Below, one piece after another: positions 1-7,307 of a stretch of 7,359 bases of DNA; position 1 is the stretch's first letter, and each line of letters opens with the position of its first letter. Where the stretch lies: NCBI GenBank assembly GCA_964600075.1, contig CAZRIE010000158.1:1-7359 (forward strand), given 5' to 3'. Position numbers and translations under genes: made by a program. The stretch comes from CAZRIE01 sp964600075. Its GTDB lineage: Bacteria; Bacteroidota; Bacteroidia; Flavobacteriales; Flavobacteriaceae. The notes beneath the pieces are model-generated. The model searched no databases. It had not been told where the DNA came from and worked only from the letters and a program-made list of their open reading frames with translations.

Positions 1-221
1 ATTAATGAATTGAATTTCAACACTTTAATTTACTGAAAATCTATCTTTTTTGGTGAATAATAATCAAATATTATTAATCGAACTCAGGTTTTAAGCTCAG
101 CGGGAATTGAAAATCATTACGCTAGAATTCTCACTCATATGGAATGGGGAACTTAAACCAAAAATAGGGCAAATCTTCTTTTCGATTATTTCAATTTAAT
201 TTGGTTCCTGAAAATGCTGCC

Positions 222-1322
222 TTATTTTTTTAAGACTTCCATAGCTTTTATAACAAAGGGATCCGACATTTCAATCAGATCATTTTTTGTGTTTCTTACC
301 TGAATATCGACAGGGGTTCCAATGCCTTCGTAGCTTTTCATATCGGCTGAATAATAACGTTGATTTGAAAGTGATACCAACCAACCATTTGGCAATTCAA
401 AACCATACATATCTGAATAAATACCTAACGTCTTGTCTCCTATTATGGTAGCTTGTTGTAATTCCCTCATAATCATGGCAAAAACATCTCCCGCACTAGC
501 AGTCTGGTCATTGGTTAGAACGACTAAGGGTTTGGTGTAGGGATTACTTTTTTGGGGTGTTATATACCATTTATCCAACGGTGTGTATTCTTCGGTACCT
601 GTAATTCTTGTTTGTTTGGAATGCCCCAGTATTTTTTCTTTAACGAAACGACCTGCTATGGCATAAGCGAACTCATCGTCACCACCAATATTTGTGCGTA
701 AGTCAAGTATAATCGCTTTGGTGTTATTCATCTTTTGCAATACCGAATCGAACAGTTTACTCGCCAATGCAACATCTTCTAGGGTATCATCATAAGTGGC
801 ATCAACAAAACATCTGCCTATTCTGATATAACCATAGTCCTTGGATTTTGAATAATAAAATAGCTGTTTCCCCCTGTATTCGGGTCCAATGGACTTTATG
901 GTCTCGAATCCAAATTTATAAAGGGTTTTATTAACTGCGTTCCATAAAGAGTCCCTTGAGGATTCTTCGGGGAATTCTTTCAAAAAAGTAGAAGGTTTTT
1001 CAGCGGTAAATTCTTTTATGCCCGGAATTATCAGGTTTATGTGGTCATCATAAAAAGGAGCGACCATCTGGGAAAGAATAGAGAAAAGACTATCCTCTTT
1101 TGTTTTAGCATCAACCTTGGGTCTGTATTTTTTATAAGTAGATACCCAATCGATATTCCTAAGCTCGAAAAATGCATAATTATCTTCAAATGTCTGCCAG
1201 AGCACTTCGAATGTCTTTTCTGGCATCGAAAGAGTGGTATCTTTTATTGCTGAAGCCGGATTTTGGGCAAATGAGACACAACAAAAAGTCAGGAGTAAAA
1301 AAGTAATTATTATTTTTTTCAT
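222..1322 (-). CDS. Secreted S41-family serine peptidase, tricorn-core type
   Basis: Exported endopeptidase or peptide-trimming enzyme of family S41 (PF03572), 366 residues. Residues 1-19 form a signal peptide (KK, hydrophobic core, probable cut after SFA), so it should act in the periplasm or outside. A helical region with the motif YDDHINL (91-97) precedes the core sheet domain (about 155-340). The core shows ILDLRTNIGGD (205-215), the nucleophile motif TASAGD with Ser276, and YEGIGTPVD (331-339). By analogy with tricorn-like S41 enzymes, His94, Ser276 and Glu332 are the likely catalytic set (inference). The KG of CtpA-type enzymes after the conserved GDKT-G stretch is replaced by IYS at 301-303, so a Ser-Lys dyad is unlikely. 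Only about 55 residues separate the helical part from the core, too few for a PDZ domain. The ATG is at 1322-1320 and fits the signal peptide. It is transcribed away from the cytochrome operon, has no visible operon partner, and shows no hairpin-plus-T-run terminator downstream. The family call is firm; the substrate is unknown. Confidence 0.93.
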   Translation of the reverse strand: MKKIIITFLLLTFCCVSFAQNPASAIKDTTLSMPEKTFEVLWQTFEDNYAFFELRNIDWVSTYKKYRPKVDAKTKEDSLFSILSQMVAPFYDDHINLIIPGIKEFTAEKPSTFLKEFPEESSRDSLWNAVNKTLYKFGFETIKSIGPEYRGKQLFYYSKSKDYGYIRIGRCFVDATYDDTLEDVALASKLFDSVLQKMNNTKAIILDLRTNIGGDDEFAYAIAGRFVKEKILGHSKQTRITGTEEYTPLDKWYITPQKSNPYTKPLVVLTNDQTASAGDVFAMIMRELQQATIIGDKTLGIYSDMYGFELPNGWLVSLSNQRYYSADMKSYEGIGTPVDIQVRNTKNDLIEMSDPFVIKAMEVLKK

Positions 1323-1493
1323 TACTAGAGTAAAGTTTTTGTTTTATTAATATCAAGAATTGAACTCATAGTTAAAGATAATTTAAACGGAGTATTGTTA
1401 AACTTAAAATGAATTTATAGTTGATGAAAATATTATTCAATCGTAGAGATTCTGCCTAATGCTCATTTTGCCCCAATTTTGTTTATGTTTTAC
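1323..1493. other. AT-rich upstream region of the peptidase gene, no gene
   Basis: First part of the 740-base divergent gap. It has no credible coding sequence. It must contain the minus-strand promoter of the peptidase gene. No good match to the Bacteroidota pattern (TTTG near -33, TAnnTTTG near -7) was found; the nearest is TATCTTTA on the minus strand about 55 bases upstream of the ATG, without a convincing -33 partner. Confidence 0.5.
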
Positions 1494-1600
1494 AGTACGA
1501 TTTGTACTATTTTTGGCAAAGTGCCGAATGGTTGGAATAGTGGACAAGATGAACGGAATTTCCACTCCGTTGGGCTAAAAACAGATGGAATTTTATCTGT
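1494..1600. repeat. Cluster of four short hairpins
   Basis: Four inverted repeats follow one another closely. They are AGTAC/GTACT (1494-1498 with 1504-1508), TTTGGCA/TGCCGAA (1512-1518 with 1522-1528, one G-T wobble), AACGGA/TCCGTT (1552-1557 with 1566-1571) and ACAGAT/ATCTGT (1581-1586 with 1595-1600). The first is followed by a five-T run at 1510-1514, so it could be a weak plus-strand terminator, although no plus-strand gene precedes it. TTTGGCA at 1512-1518 also pairs perfectly with TGCCAAA at 1683-1689. Reading frames across the segment resemble no known protein, and the dense dyads suggest structured non-coding DNA or the remains of a mobile element. The hairpins are seen directly; their function is not known. 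Confidence 0.5.
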
Positions 1601-1709
1601 AAATTGGAGCTGTAAAACCAAACTAAATCGGAGTTTTTACTCGGGTAGGTTATTAAAAATAAAACAGAACGCAGGGGCAGCGTGCCAAACTGAGCAGAAA
1701 CCACTAATA

Positions 1710-1906
1710 CTAACAATGTGGTTATAGCAAATAGTCCGGAAAATACTATACCCATTGGTCTTGGCGTGTTTTCTGACACCGCCAAATCTTCTGATTTGAC
1801 TATTAAGAAAACAAAGGTAATCACAAAATGCAAAAGCTTTGGCTATCGCCAGGCGGAAAGGCCAGTGCGTGCCGACCGCCCTACTTGCCATAGCCGAGAC
1901 CGTTAG
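1710..1906. repeat. 197-base hairpin element with attC-like inverted ends
   Basis: The ends are CTAAC, a 5-base spacer and GGTTATAGCAA (1710-1730) against TTGCCATAGCC, a 6-base spacer and GTTAG (1885-1906). The outer 5-base boxes pair perfectly and the inner 11-base boxes pair at 9 of 11 positions, with a one-base difference in spacer length. Inside are further hairpins: ATAGT/ACTAT (1731-1749), TTGGCGTGT/ACACCGCCAA with one bulged C (1761-1785), CAAATC/GATTTG (1783-1798), TGGC/GCCA (1840-1851) and GGCGG-GGC/GCC-CCGCC (1852-1880). Two paired boxes on each side, unequal spacers and a TAACAAT start recall integron attC sites. However, it is longer than ordinary attC sites, and the right box GTTAGTT does not fit GTTRRRY fully. 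Alternatives are a miniature element or a dispersed Bacteroidota intergenic repeat. No target-site duplication is visible. Open frames through it are by-products of the repeat. Confidence 0.6.
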
Positions 1907-1966
1907 TTTTCATTCCCCTACAACAAATCATCTCGCTTCCCCTCCTTTCAATTAACAGTACAGTTA

Positions 1967-2005
1967 GTTGAATAGTTTTTTGTATACTGACTGAGTAAAT
2001 TCAAC
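1967..2005. promoter_or_regulatory. Candidate operator: spaced inverted repeat upstream of operon
   Basis: GTTGAAT (1967-1973) and ATTCAAC (1999-2005) form a perfect 7-base inverted repeat separated by 25 bases. A third GTTGAA copy lies at 2035-2040. The spacer holds TTTTTTG and TATACT (1976-1988), the best promoter-like bases upstream of the operon, but the spacing to any TAnnTTTG-like box is wrong for a standard Bacteroidota promoter. A regulator site or an mRNA leader stem is possible, and chance is not excluded. Confidence 0.25.
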
Positions 2006-2062
2006 GTCTGTATTTAGAGTAAAATACCGCCTCTGTTGAAGTTAACATCAAACAATATTTAA

Positions 2063-3466
2063 GTGGACTTCGAATTATTCATTGGCCGTTTTCATCCTTT
2101 GGTAGTGCACCTTCCAATTGGTTTTATATTATTGGCTGCCATTTTAGAAGTACTAAATCAACGGTACAAGGATAAATTCGGCAAACTAGATTCAGCCATT
2201 TCCATTTCACTTTTCTACGGAGGAATTAGTGCAGCCTTTTCTGCATTAATTGGCTACTTGCTTTCTTCGGGTGGCGGCTACGACGAACAAACACTTTTTT
2301 GGCACCAATGGTTGGGAATAGGCTTGGGCATATTTGCACTTTTCGGATGGGCAGCAAAAGCTGAATATATCAAATTGCCAAAGAACTCATCGTCTGTTAT
2401 TATCGGTGCATTGGTTGTAATGGTTTCATTTATTGGTCACCTTGGTGGCAACCTAACGCATGGCAGCGACTACCTACTAGCCTACGCTCCAGAGTTTGTT
2501 CAGAATATGGCTGGCATGAATTCGAATCGCAATAACTTGGCAAGTATCCCCACTAATCCAGATTCTATTTTGGTATTCCAACATTTGGTACAACCTATTC
2601 TAGTGAACAAGTGCGCTGGTTGCCACAACAAAACCAAATCTAAAGGCGGATTGATTCTTACCAGTATAGAAGACATCGAAAAAGGTGGAGAAGATGATCA
2701 TGCAATAGTTGGAGGAAATCCGAGTGAGAGCAATTTATTTATCAGAACTACATTGCCTCAAAGCAGCAAGAAATTCATGCCACCCAAAGGCGAACCTCTG
2801 ACTTATGCAGAAATTAAATTGCTTCAATGGTGGATAGAAACAGGAGCTTCCGCAGAAACACACCTCACCGAATCAGAAGTCCCTTTCGAGATTGAAATGC
2901 TTTTATCAAGAGACCTTGGAATAGGGACTAAGGCCGTACCCTACTTCGATCAAACCGAAGTAGCGCTTTTATCAGAAGACAATTTTACACAATTAGCAAA
3001 CGCCGGATTTGACGCCAAACTATTGTCGAACATTCATAATTATATTCAGGTACAATCTGCTGCGAAGCAAGTTAGTTCAGAGCAAATTAAAACGTTGTTA
3101 ACGGCCAAGGAGCAAATTACTTGGTTAAACCTAAGGGAACAATCTATAAATGATAGCATGATGAAAACCATTGCTCAACTCACCAACCTCACTACCTTAG
3201 AATTGAACAACAACCCTATTTCCAATGCAGGAATTGAATTGTTGGTCAATTTAACTCATCTTGAAGTCCTTAATTTATATGGTACAGAAATCAGTGATGA
3301 AGTGCTTAAATCGATCAAACAACTTCCTGCTTTAAAACGGTTGTACTTATGGCAAACTAAAGTGAGCGAAGAAGGAATTGAAAAATCAAGAACAGAATTC
3401 CCTAACATGAAAATCATTGGTGGAAGCATTAAAAAATCAGAAGACACGCTAGCAGATGAACAATAG
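2063..3466 (+). CDS. DUF2231-like membrane protein with cytochrome c and leucine-rich-repeat domains
   Basis: Inner-membrane haem protein of 467 residues. Residues 8-130 match the DUF2231-like module: GRFHPLVVHLPIG (8-20) and four likely membrane helices (about 12-31, 47-68, 82-98, 111-129), with His11, His16, His81, His126 and His133 near helix ends as possible metal or haem ligands (inference). A planctomycete-type cytochrome c domain (PSCyt1, PF07635) spans about 168-262, with CAGCH (184-188) for covalent haem and Met239 in FMPP as the probable sixth ligand. Residues 345-452 contain about four short leucine-rich repeats of the L-L-L-T-isd type. The domain order suggests electron transfer between the membrane and a periplasmic partner held by the repeats. 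The start is GTG at 2063: TAA immediately precedes it in frame, and the HPLVVHLP motif requires a start before residue 11. There is no Shine-Dalgarno motif. It is the first gene of the operon and overlaps the next gene by 11 bases. Confidence 0.9.
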   Translation: MDFELFIGRFHPLVVHLPIGFILLAAILEVLNQRYKDKFGKLDSAISISLFYGGISAAFSALIGYLLSSGGGYDEQTLFWHQWLGIGLGIFALFGWAAKAEYIKLPKNSSSVIIGALVVMVSFIGHLGGNLTHGSDYLLAYAPEFVQNMAGMNSNRNNLASIPTNPDSILVFQHLVQPILVNKCAGCHNKTKSKGGLILTSIEDIEKGGEDDHAIVGGNPSESNLFIRTTLPQSSKKFMPPKGEPLTYAEIKLLQWWIETGASAETHLTESEVPFEIEMLLSRDLGIGTKAVPYFDQTEVALLSEDNFTQLANAGFDAKLLSNIHNYIQVQSAAKQVSSEQIKTLLTAKEQITWLNLREQSINDSMMKTIAQLTNLTTLELNNNPISNAGIELLVNLTHLEVLNLYGTEISDEVLKSIKQLPALKRLYLWQTKVSEEGIEKSRTEFPNMKIIGGSIKKSEDTLADEQ

Positions 3467-5834
3467 AATTATTCAACTCTTCGTCATCTCACTCTTTCTA
3501 ATTACAGGGTGTGCAAGCGATGATTCGGCCTCTTTAAAAGTTGAATTACCAGAAAAGGTAGACTTCAACTTTCACATCAAACCAATTCTGTCCGACAGAT
3601 GTTTTCTATGCCATGGTCCAGATAAAGGAACAAGAAAAGCAGGTGTACGATTAGATGAAGAGGCATTTGCATTCATGTTGTTAGACACGCTTCAAGATCA
3701 TTATGTAATCAAGCCTAGGAATACAGATAAAAGCGAAGTATACAAAAGGATTTCCAATGAAGATCCAGAACTAAAAATGCCTCCTCCTGAATCTAATTTA
3801 AGTTTGTCTGAATACGAAATCGCCTTGATTAAAAAATGGATTGAACAAGGTGCAGAATGGAAAACGCATTGGTCTTATCTCAAACCAGAAAAATCTAAAC
3901 TCCCTAAAGTTCAACAAGCAGACTGGCCTCAAAACCCCATCGACAACTTTGTGTTGAAGCAACTAGAAGTGTTGAAAAAAAGCCCATCTGATAAGTCGAG
4001 TAGAGAAAAGTTATTGCGGAAAGTAAGTTTTGATTTAACGGGTCTCCCACCAAGCCCCGAAAATTTGGATGCCTTCTTAGCAGATCATTCTAGCAACGCT
4101 TTTGAAAAAATAGTGGATCAATTATTGGCTTCGGAAGGCTACGGCGAACGATTGGCAACTGAATGGATGGATGTAGCGCGTTACGCTGAAACAAATGGAA
4201 TTCACCACGACCACGAGAGGAATGCATGGCCTTGGCGAGATTGGGTAATCAAAGCATTTAATAATAACAGGGGATACAATGAATTTGTTACTTGGCAATT
4301 GGCTGGTGACTTATTTACCGATCCAACCTACGAACAAAAATTAGCAACAGCATTTAATAGAAATCATAGAACAACTCAAGAATGTGGGTCTATTGATGAA
4401 GAATTCAGAGTTTCATATGTCATTGACCGAGCCAATACTTTTGGGAAAGCATTCTTAGGATTAACTACAGAGTGCGCGCAATGTCACGATCACAAATACG
4501 ACCCCATTTCACAAAAAAACTATTTTGAGCTCTTCGCCTTTTTTAATCAAGTGCCAGAAAAAGGAGTTACCAAAGCGTTTCAAGGCGTTCCCGAGCCCTA
4601 TATGGAAATGTCGAAAGAAGAAATAAATGAGGTGCAAGAGTGGATCGAAAAACAGTTTGATTTGGAGTATGCCAACGGAAGTACACAAGATAAAGACGAA
4701 ACATATAGAAAAGTTTGGCGGGAAGAAATGGAAGCGATGACTAAACCTATTATGATTATGCAAGATATGGATACCGTTCGTCCTACCTATATATTAGATA
4801 GAGGTTTGTATGACTCACCGGGCTTGGAGGTACAGCCAAGTACCCCAGAACGTGTTTATGAATTTGGAGATGAGTATGCTTCCAATCGATTGGGATTATC
4901 TCAATGGTTGTTTAGTGCAGATAACCCATTAACGGCTCGAGTTGCTGTTAATCGTTATTGGCAAATGATCTTTGGCCGTGGAATTGTTGACACTCCAGAT
5001 GATTTTGGAAGTCAAGGTACGCTCCCATCCCATCCTGCTTTATTGGATTGGCTAGCAGTTGAGTTCATGGAATCTGGATGGGATGTAAAAAGCATACTTA
5101 AAACAATGGTGATGTCTGCCACCTACCAACAAGCTTCAAAAACAGATAGTACTAGTCTTGCTTTTGATTCCGACAACAAATGGCTGAGCCGAGGAGGACA
5201 ACAAAGGTTAACGGCCGAAATGCTTAGAGATCAAGCACTCAAAATAAGTGGCTTACTTAACTCTAAAGTTGGTGGACCGAGTGTAAAACCATTTCAGCCC
5301 GAAGGACTATGGACGCAAGTATCCTCTGGAGGACGTTACCAACGAAAGTACATGGTCGGAAAAGGCGACGATCTTTATCGACGTAGTTTGTACACCTATT
5401 GGAAACGAATTGCACCACCACCTGCTATGCTCATATTCGATGCCGATCCGCGAGGTATCTGCAACGTAAAAAGACAAAGTACAAATACGCCACTTCAGGC
5501 ACTCGTATTATTGAATGATCCTCAATTTTTAACTGCTTCTAGAGCCTTAGCACAAAGGATGATAAAAAATGGCGGCACCAATACAGAGCAATGTATAGAA
5601 TATGGTTTCCGCTGGGCTACATCAAGAAAACCAGACGCAAAAGAAATGGAAATCTTACAAGATCTATTTCTGATTGAAAAGAATGAATTTGAAGAGCATC
5701 CAGATAGAGCTGCTGCTTTTATAAAGGATAACGAAATAAAAAACACAGAAGAATTTAATGTGGATGAATTGGCCGCCTTTTCAATTATAGCCAGCGCTAT
5801 AATAAACCTGAGCGAAAGTTTACAAAAAAATTAA
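3456..5834 (+). CDS. Di-haem PSCyt1-DUF1549-DUF1553 lipoprotein
   Basis: Envelope lipoprotein of 792 residues with the domain series PSCyt1 (about 36-135), DUF1549/PSCyt2 (about 157-365) and DUF1553/PSD1 (about 475-735). The lipobox ITGC puts the lipidated residue at Cys19. The following ASDDS resembles the acidic export signal of Bacteroidota surface lipoproteins, so it may face outward. PSCyt1 has CFLCH (49-53) with Met108 in KMPPP as the likely axial ligand. DUF1549 carries a second haem motif, CAQCH (340-344), in its usual place before DHKYDP. Family landmarks RPTYILDRG (442-450), QRLTAEMLRDQ (583-593) and NTPLQALVLLNDP (677-689) are intact. The link between DUF1549 and DUF1553 is short, with no inserted lectin-like domain, so the protein is at the compact end of the family. 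The reaction is unknown; in Planctomycetes such genes accompany sulfatase and polysaccharide loci. The ATG lies inside the end of the preceding gene, suggesting coupled translation, and the signal peptide supports it. Confidence 0.94.
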   Translation: MNNRIIQLFVISLFLITGCASDDSASLKVELPEKVDFNFHIKPILSDRCFLCHGPDKGTRKAGVRLDEEAFAFMLLDTLQDHYVIKPRNTDKSEVYKRISNEDPELKMPPPESNLSLSEYEIALIKKWIEQGAEWKTHWSYLKPEKSKLPKVQQADWPQNPIDNFVLKQLEVLKKSPSDKSSREKLLRKVSFDLTGLPPSPENLDAFLADHSSNAFEKIVDQLLASEGYGERLATEWMDVARYAETNGIHHDHERNAWPWRDWVIKAFNNNRGYNEFVTWQLAGDLFTDPTYEQKLATAFNRNHRTTQECGSIDEEFRVSYVIDRANTFGKAFLGLTTECAQCHDHKYDPISQKNYFELFAFFNQVPEKGVTKAFQGVPEPYMEMSKEEINEVQEWIEKQFDLEYANGSTQDKDETYRKVWREEMEAMTKPIMIMQDMDTVRPTYILDRGLYDSPGLEVQPSTPERVYEFGDEYASNRLGLSQWLFSADNPLTARVAVNRYWQMIFGRGIVDTPDDFGSQGTLPSHPALLDWLAVEFMESGWDVKSILKTMVMSATYQQASKTDSTSLAFDSDNKWLSRGGQQRLTAEMLRDQALKISGLLNSKVGGPSVKPFQPEGLWTQVSSGGRYQRKYMVGKGDDLYRRSLYTYWKRIAPPPAMLIFDADPRGICNVKRQSTNTPLQALVLLNDPQFLTASRALAQRMIKNGGTNTEQCIEYGFRWATSRKPDAKEMEILQDLFLIEKNEFEEHPDRAAAFIKDNEIKNTEEFNVDELAAFSIIASAIINLSESLQKN

Positions 5835-5841
5835 ATACACA

Positions 5842-7272
5842 ATGGAAGAACTGTTTAATTTATCACGTCGGAATTTTTTAACCAAAGCAGGCTTAGGGTT
5901 GGCAGGGTTGGCGATGTCGTCTTTTGACATGCCCAAGGCTGGTGAAGTTCCCGATATAAAAAAACTGATTCCCCATTTCGCACCAAAGGCTAAAAGAGTC
6001 ATCTATTTGTTTCAAGCTGGTGGACCATCTCAATTGGAAATGTTTGACTACAAACCCAAGCTGGTTGATGTACATGGTCAAGAAATACCAGACTCTATTT
6101 TAGGCGGTAAAAGGGTAACAGAATTTACAGCATCGGCACCCAAACCAATGGTAAAATCGTTTGTAGACTTTAAACAACACGGACAAAGCGGCGCATGGAT
6201 CAGCGATCTTTTACCGCACATGGGAGAAGTAGCAGACGATATATGCATTGTAAGATCTATGCACACAGATGCCATTAACCACGACCCTGCCATGTGCTTT
6301 TTTCAAACTGGTTCTCAGTTAACAGGCCGACCAAGTATTGGCTCATGGCTGTCGTATGGCTTGGGAAGCAACAACGACAACCTACCCACATTTACGGTAT
6401 TGTTATCCAAAGGAAGTGGCCGGGTTGATGCAGCACAACCCTTATCCTCTAACTTATGGGGAAGCGGATTTTTACAATCGCTGCATCAAGGGGTTCAATT
6501 TAGAAGTGGAAAAGACCCTGTGTTGTTTCTAAACAATCCTGAAGGCATTACCAAAATGAACCGACGTGGTATGTTAGATCGTCTTGGAATGCTCAACGAA
6601 GAGTACTTAAAAAAGGAAGGAAACCCGGAAGTATATTCTAGAATGGCGCAATATGAAATGGCGTATAGAATGCAAACTTCTGTTCCTGAAACAATGGACA
6701 TCAGCAAAGAACCAGATTACATTTTCGACATGTATGGTCCAGAGTCGAGGATTCCTGGAACTTACGCCGCCAATTGTTTATTGGCTAGAAGGCTTGCAGA
6801 AAAAGATGTTCGATTCATTCAATTGTACCACCAAGGTTGGGATCAGCACAACTCTTTACCAGATCATTTAACAAAGCAAAGTAGAGACATCGATCAGCCT
6901 TCTGCTGCTTTAATTAAAGACTTGAAACAACGTGGTATGTTAGAAGACACGCTCGTTATTTGGGGCGGTGAATTTGGAAGAACCAACTATTGTCAAGGTT
7001 CATTAACCGAAGACGACTATGGACGAGATCACCACGCCTATTGCTTTTCTATGTGGATGGCTGGCGGAGGCATCAAACCAGGAATCTCTTACGGAGAAAC
7101 CGACGAGGTGGGCTACAACATTGTAAAAGACCCTGTACACGTTCATGATTTCCAAGCTACCCTACTCCATTTAATGGGAATGGATCACGAAAGATTAACC
7201 TACAAGCACCAAGGCAGACGTTTTAAATTAACCGATGTGTATGGGCATGTGGTAAAAGGTATTTTGGCTTAG
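5842..7272 (+). CDS. Tat-exported DUF1501 protein (alkaline phosphatase/sulfatase-like fold)
   Basis: DUF1501 protein (PF07394), 476 residues, a family related to the alkaline phosphatase and sulfatase superfamily of metal-dependent hydrolases. The N-terminus has a twin-arginine motif, SRRNFLTK (8-15), followed by a hydrophobic stretch (about 16-27). It should therefore leave the cytoplasm folded, possibly with metal already bound. Family motifs appear in order: QAGGPSQLEMFDYKP (58-72), VRSMHTDAINHDPA (137-150), GWDQHN (332-337), WGGEFGRT (374-381), GRDHH (394-398) and VHVHD (432-436). The Asp and His residues in these are the probable metal ligands (inference). No sulfatase C/S-x-P-x-R site is seen, so sulfatase activity should not be assumed. 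The start lies 7 bases after the stop of the DUF1549/DUF1553 gene. These two genes are regular neighbours in Planctomycetes and Bacteroidota, which implies joint work on one substrate. The gene ends normally at TAG, with no terminator hairpin before the element starting at 7308. Confidence 0.95.
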   Translation: MEELFNLSRRNFLTKAGLGLAGLAMSSFDMPKAGEVPDIKKLIPHFAPKAKRVIYLFQAGGPSQLEMFDYKPKLVDVHGQEIPDSILGGKRVTEFTASAPKPMVKSFVDFKQHGQSGAWISDLLPHMGEVADDICIVRSMHTDAINHDPAMCFFQTGSQLTGRPSIGSWLSYGLGSNNDNLPTFTVLLSKGSGRVDAAQPLSSNLWGSGFLQSLHQGVQFRSGKDPVLFLNNPEGITKMNRRGMLDRLGMLNEEYLKKEGNPEVYSRMAQYEMAYRMQTSVPETMDISKEPDYIFDMYGPESRIPGTYAANCLLARRLAEKDVRFIQLYHQGWDQHNSLPDHLTKQSRDIDQPSAALIKDLKQRGMLEDTLVIWGGEFGRTNYCQGSLTEDDYGRDHHAYCFSMWMAGGGIKPGISYGETDEVGYNIVKDPVHVHDFQATLLHLMGMDHERLTYKHQGRRFKLTDVYGHVVKGILA

Positions 7273-7307
7273 AAAAAAGAGTTTGAAATAGTAAAAACGA
7301 AAAACTA

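Noticed and set aside
86..159. Inverted repeat GGTTTTAAG / CTTAAACC flanking about 56 bases
   Set aside because: The match is imperfect, AT-rich and far apart, with no T-run in the right place to terminate the peptidase gene. Likely chance.
1323..1400. Peptidase promoter with TATCTTTA as a -7 box
   Set aside because: One base off TAnnTTTG and no TTTG at the proper distance; too weak in AT-rich DNA to annotate.
1569..1575. GTTGGGC, an exact match to the attC core GTTRRRY
   Set aside because: No complementary RYYYAAC partner at a suitable distance upstream, and the bases are already part of the AACGGA/TCCGTT hairpin region.
1479..1727. Plus-strand open frame of 82 codons, MFMFYST... start
   Set aside because: It runs through the hairpin cluster and into the 1710 repeat, has no recognisable domain, and is opposed by an equally long minus-strand frame. 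This is best explained as non-coding structured DNA.
1507..1833. Minus-strand open frame of 108 codons with hydrophobic stretches
   Set aside because: It spans two unrelated repeat elements, and the hydrophobicity comes from T-rich DNA read in this frame. There is no family resemblance and no upstream signals.
1718..1906. Plus-strand open frame of 62 codons inside the 197-base element
   Set aside because: It lies wholly within the inverted-repeat element, and its bases are explained by hairpin pairing.
5842..7272. DUF1501 protein as a true sulfatase
   Set aside because: The C/S-x-P-x-R formylglycine site is absent; only the wider fold relationship can be supported.
7273..7307. Rho-independent terminator for the operon
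   Set aside because: The stretch is A-rich with no stem and no plus-strand T-run; nothing supports a terminator here.
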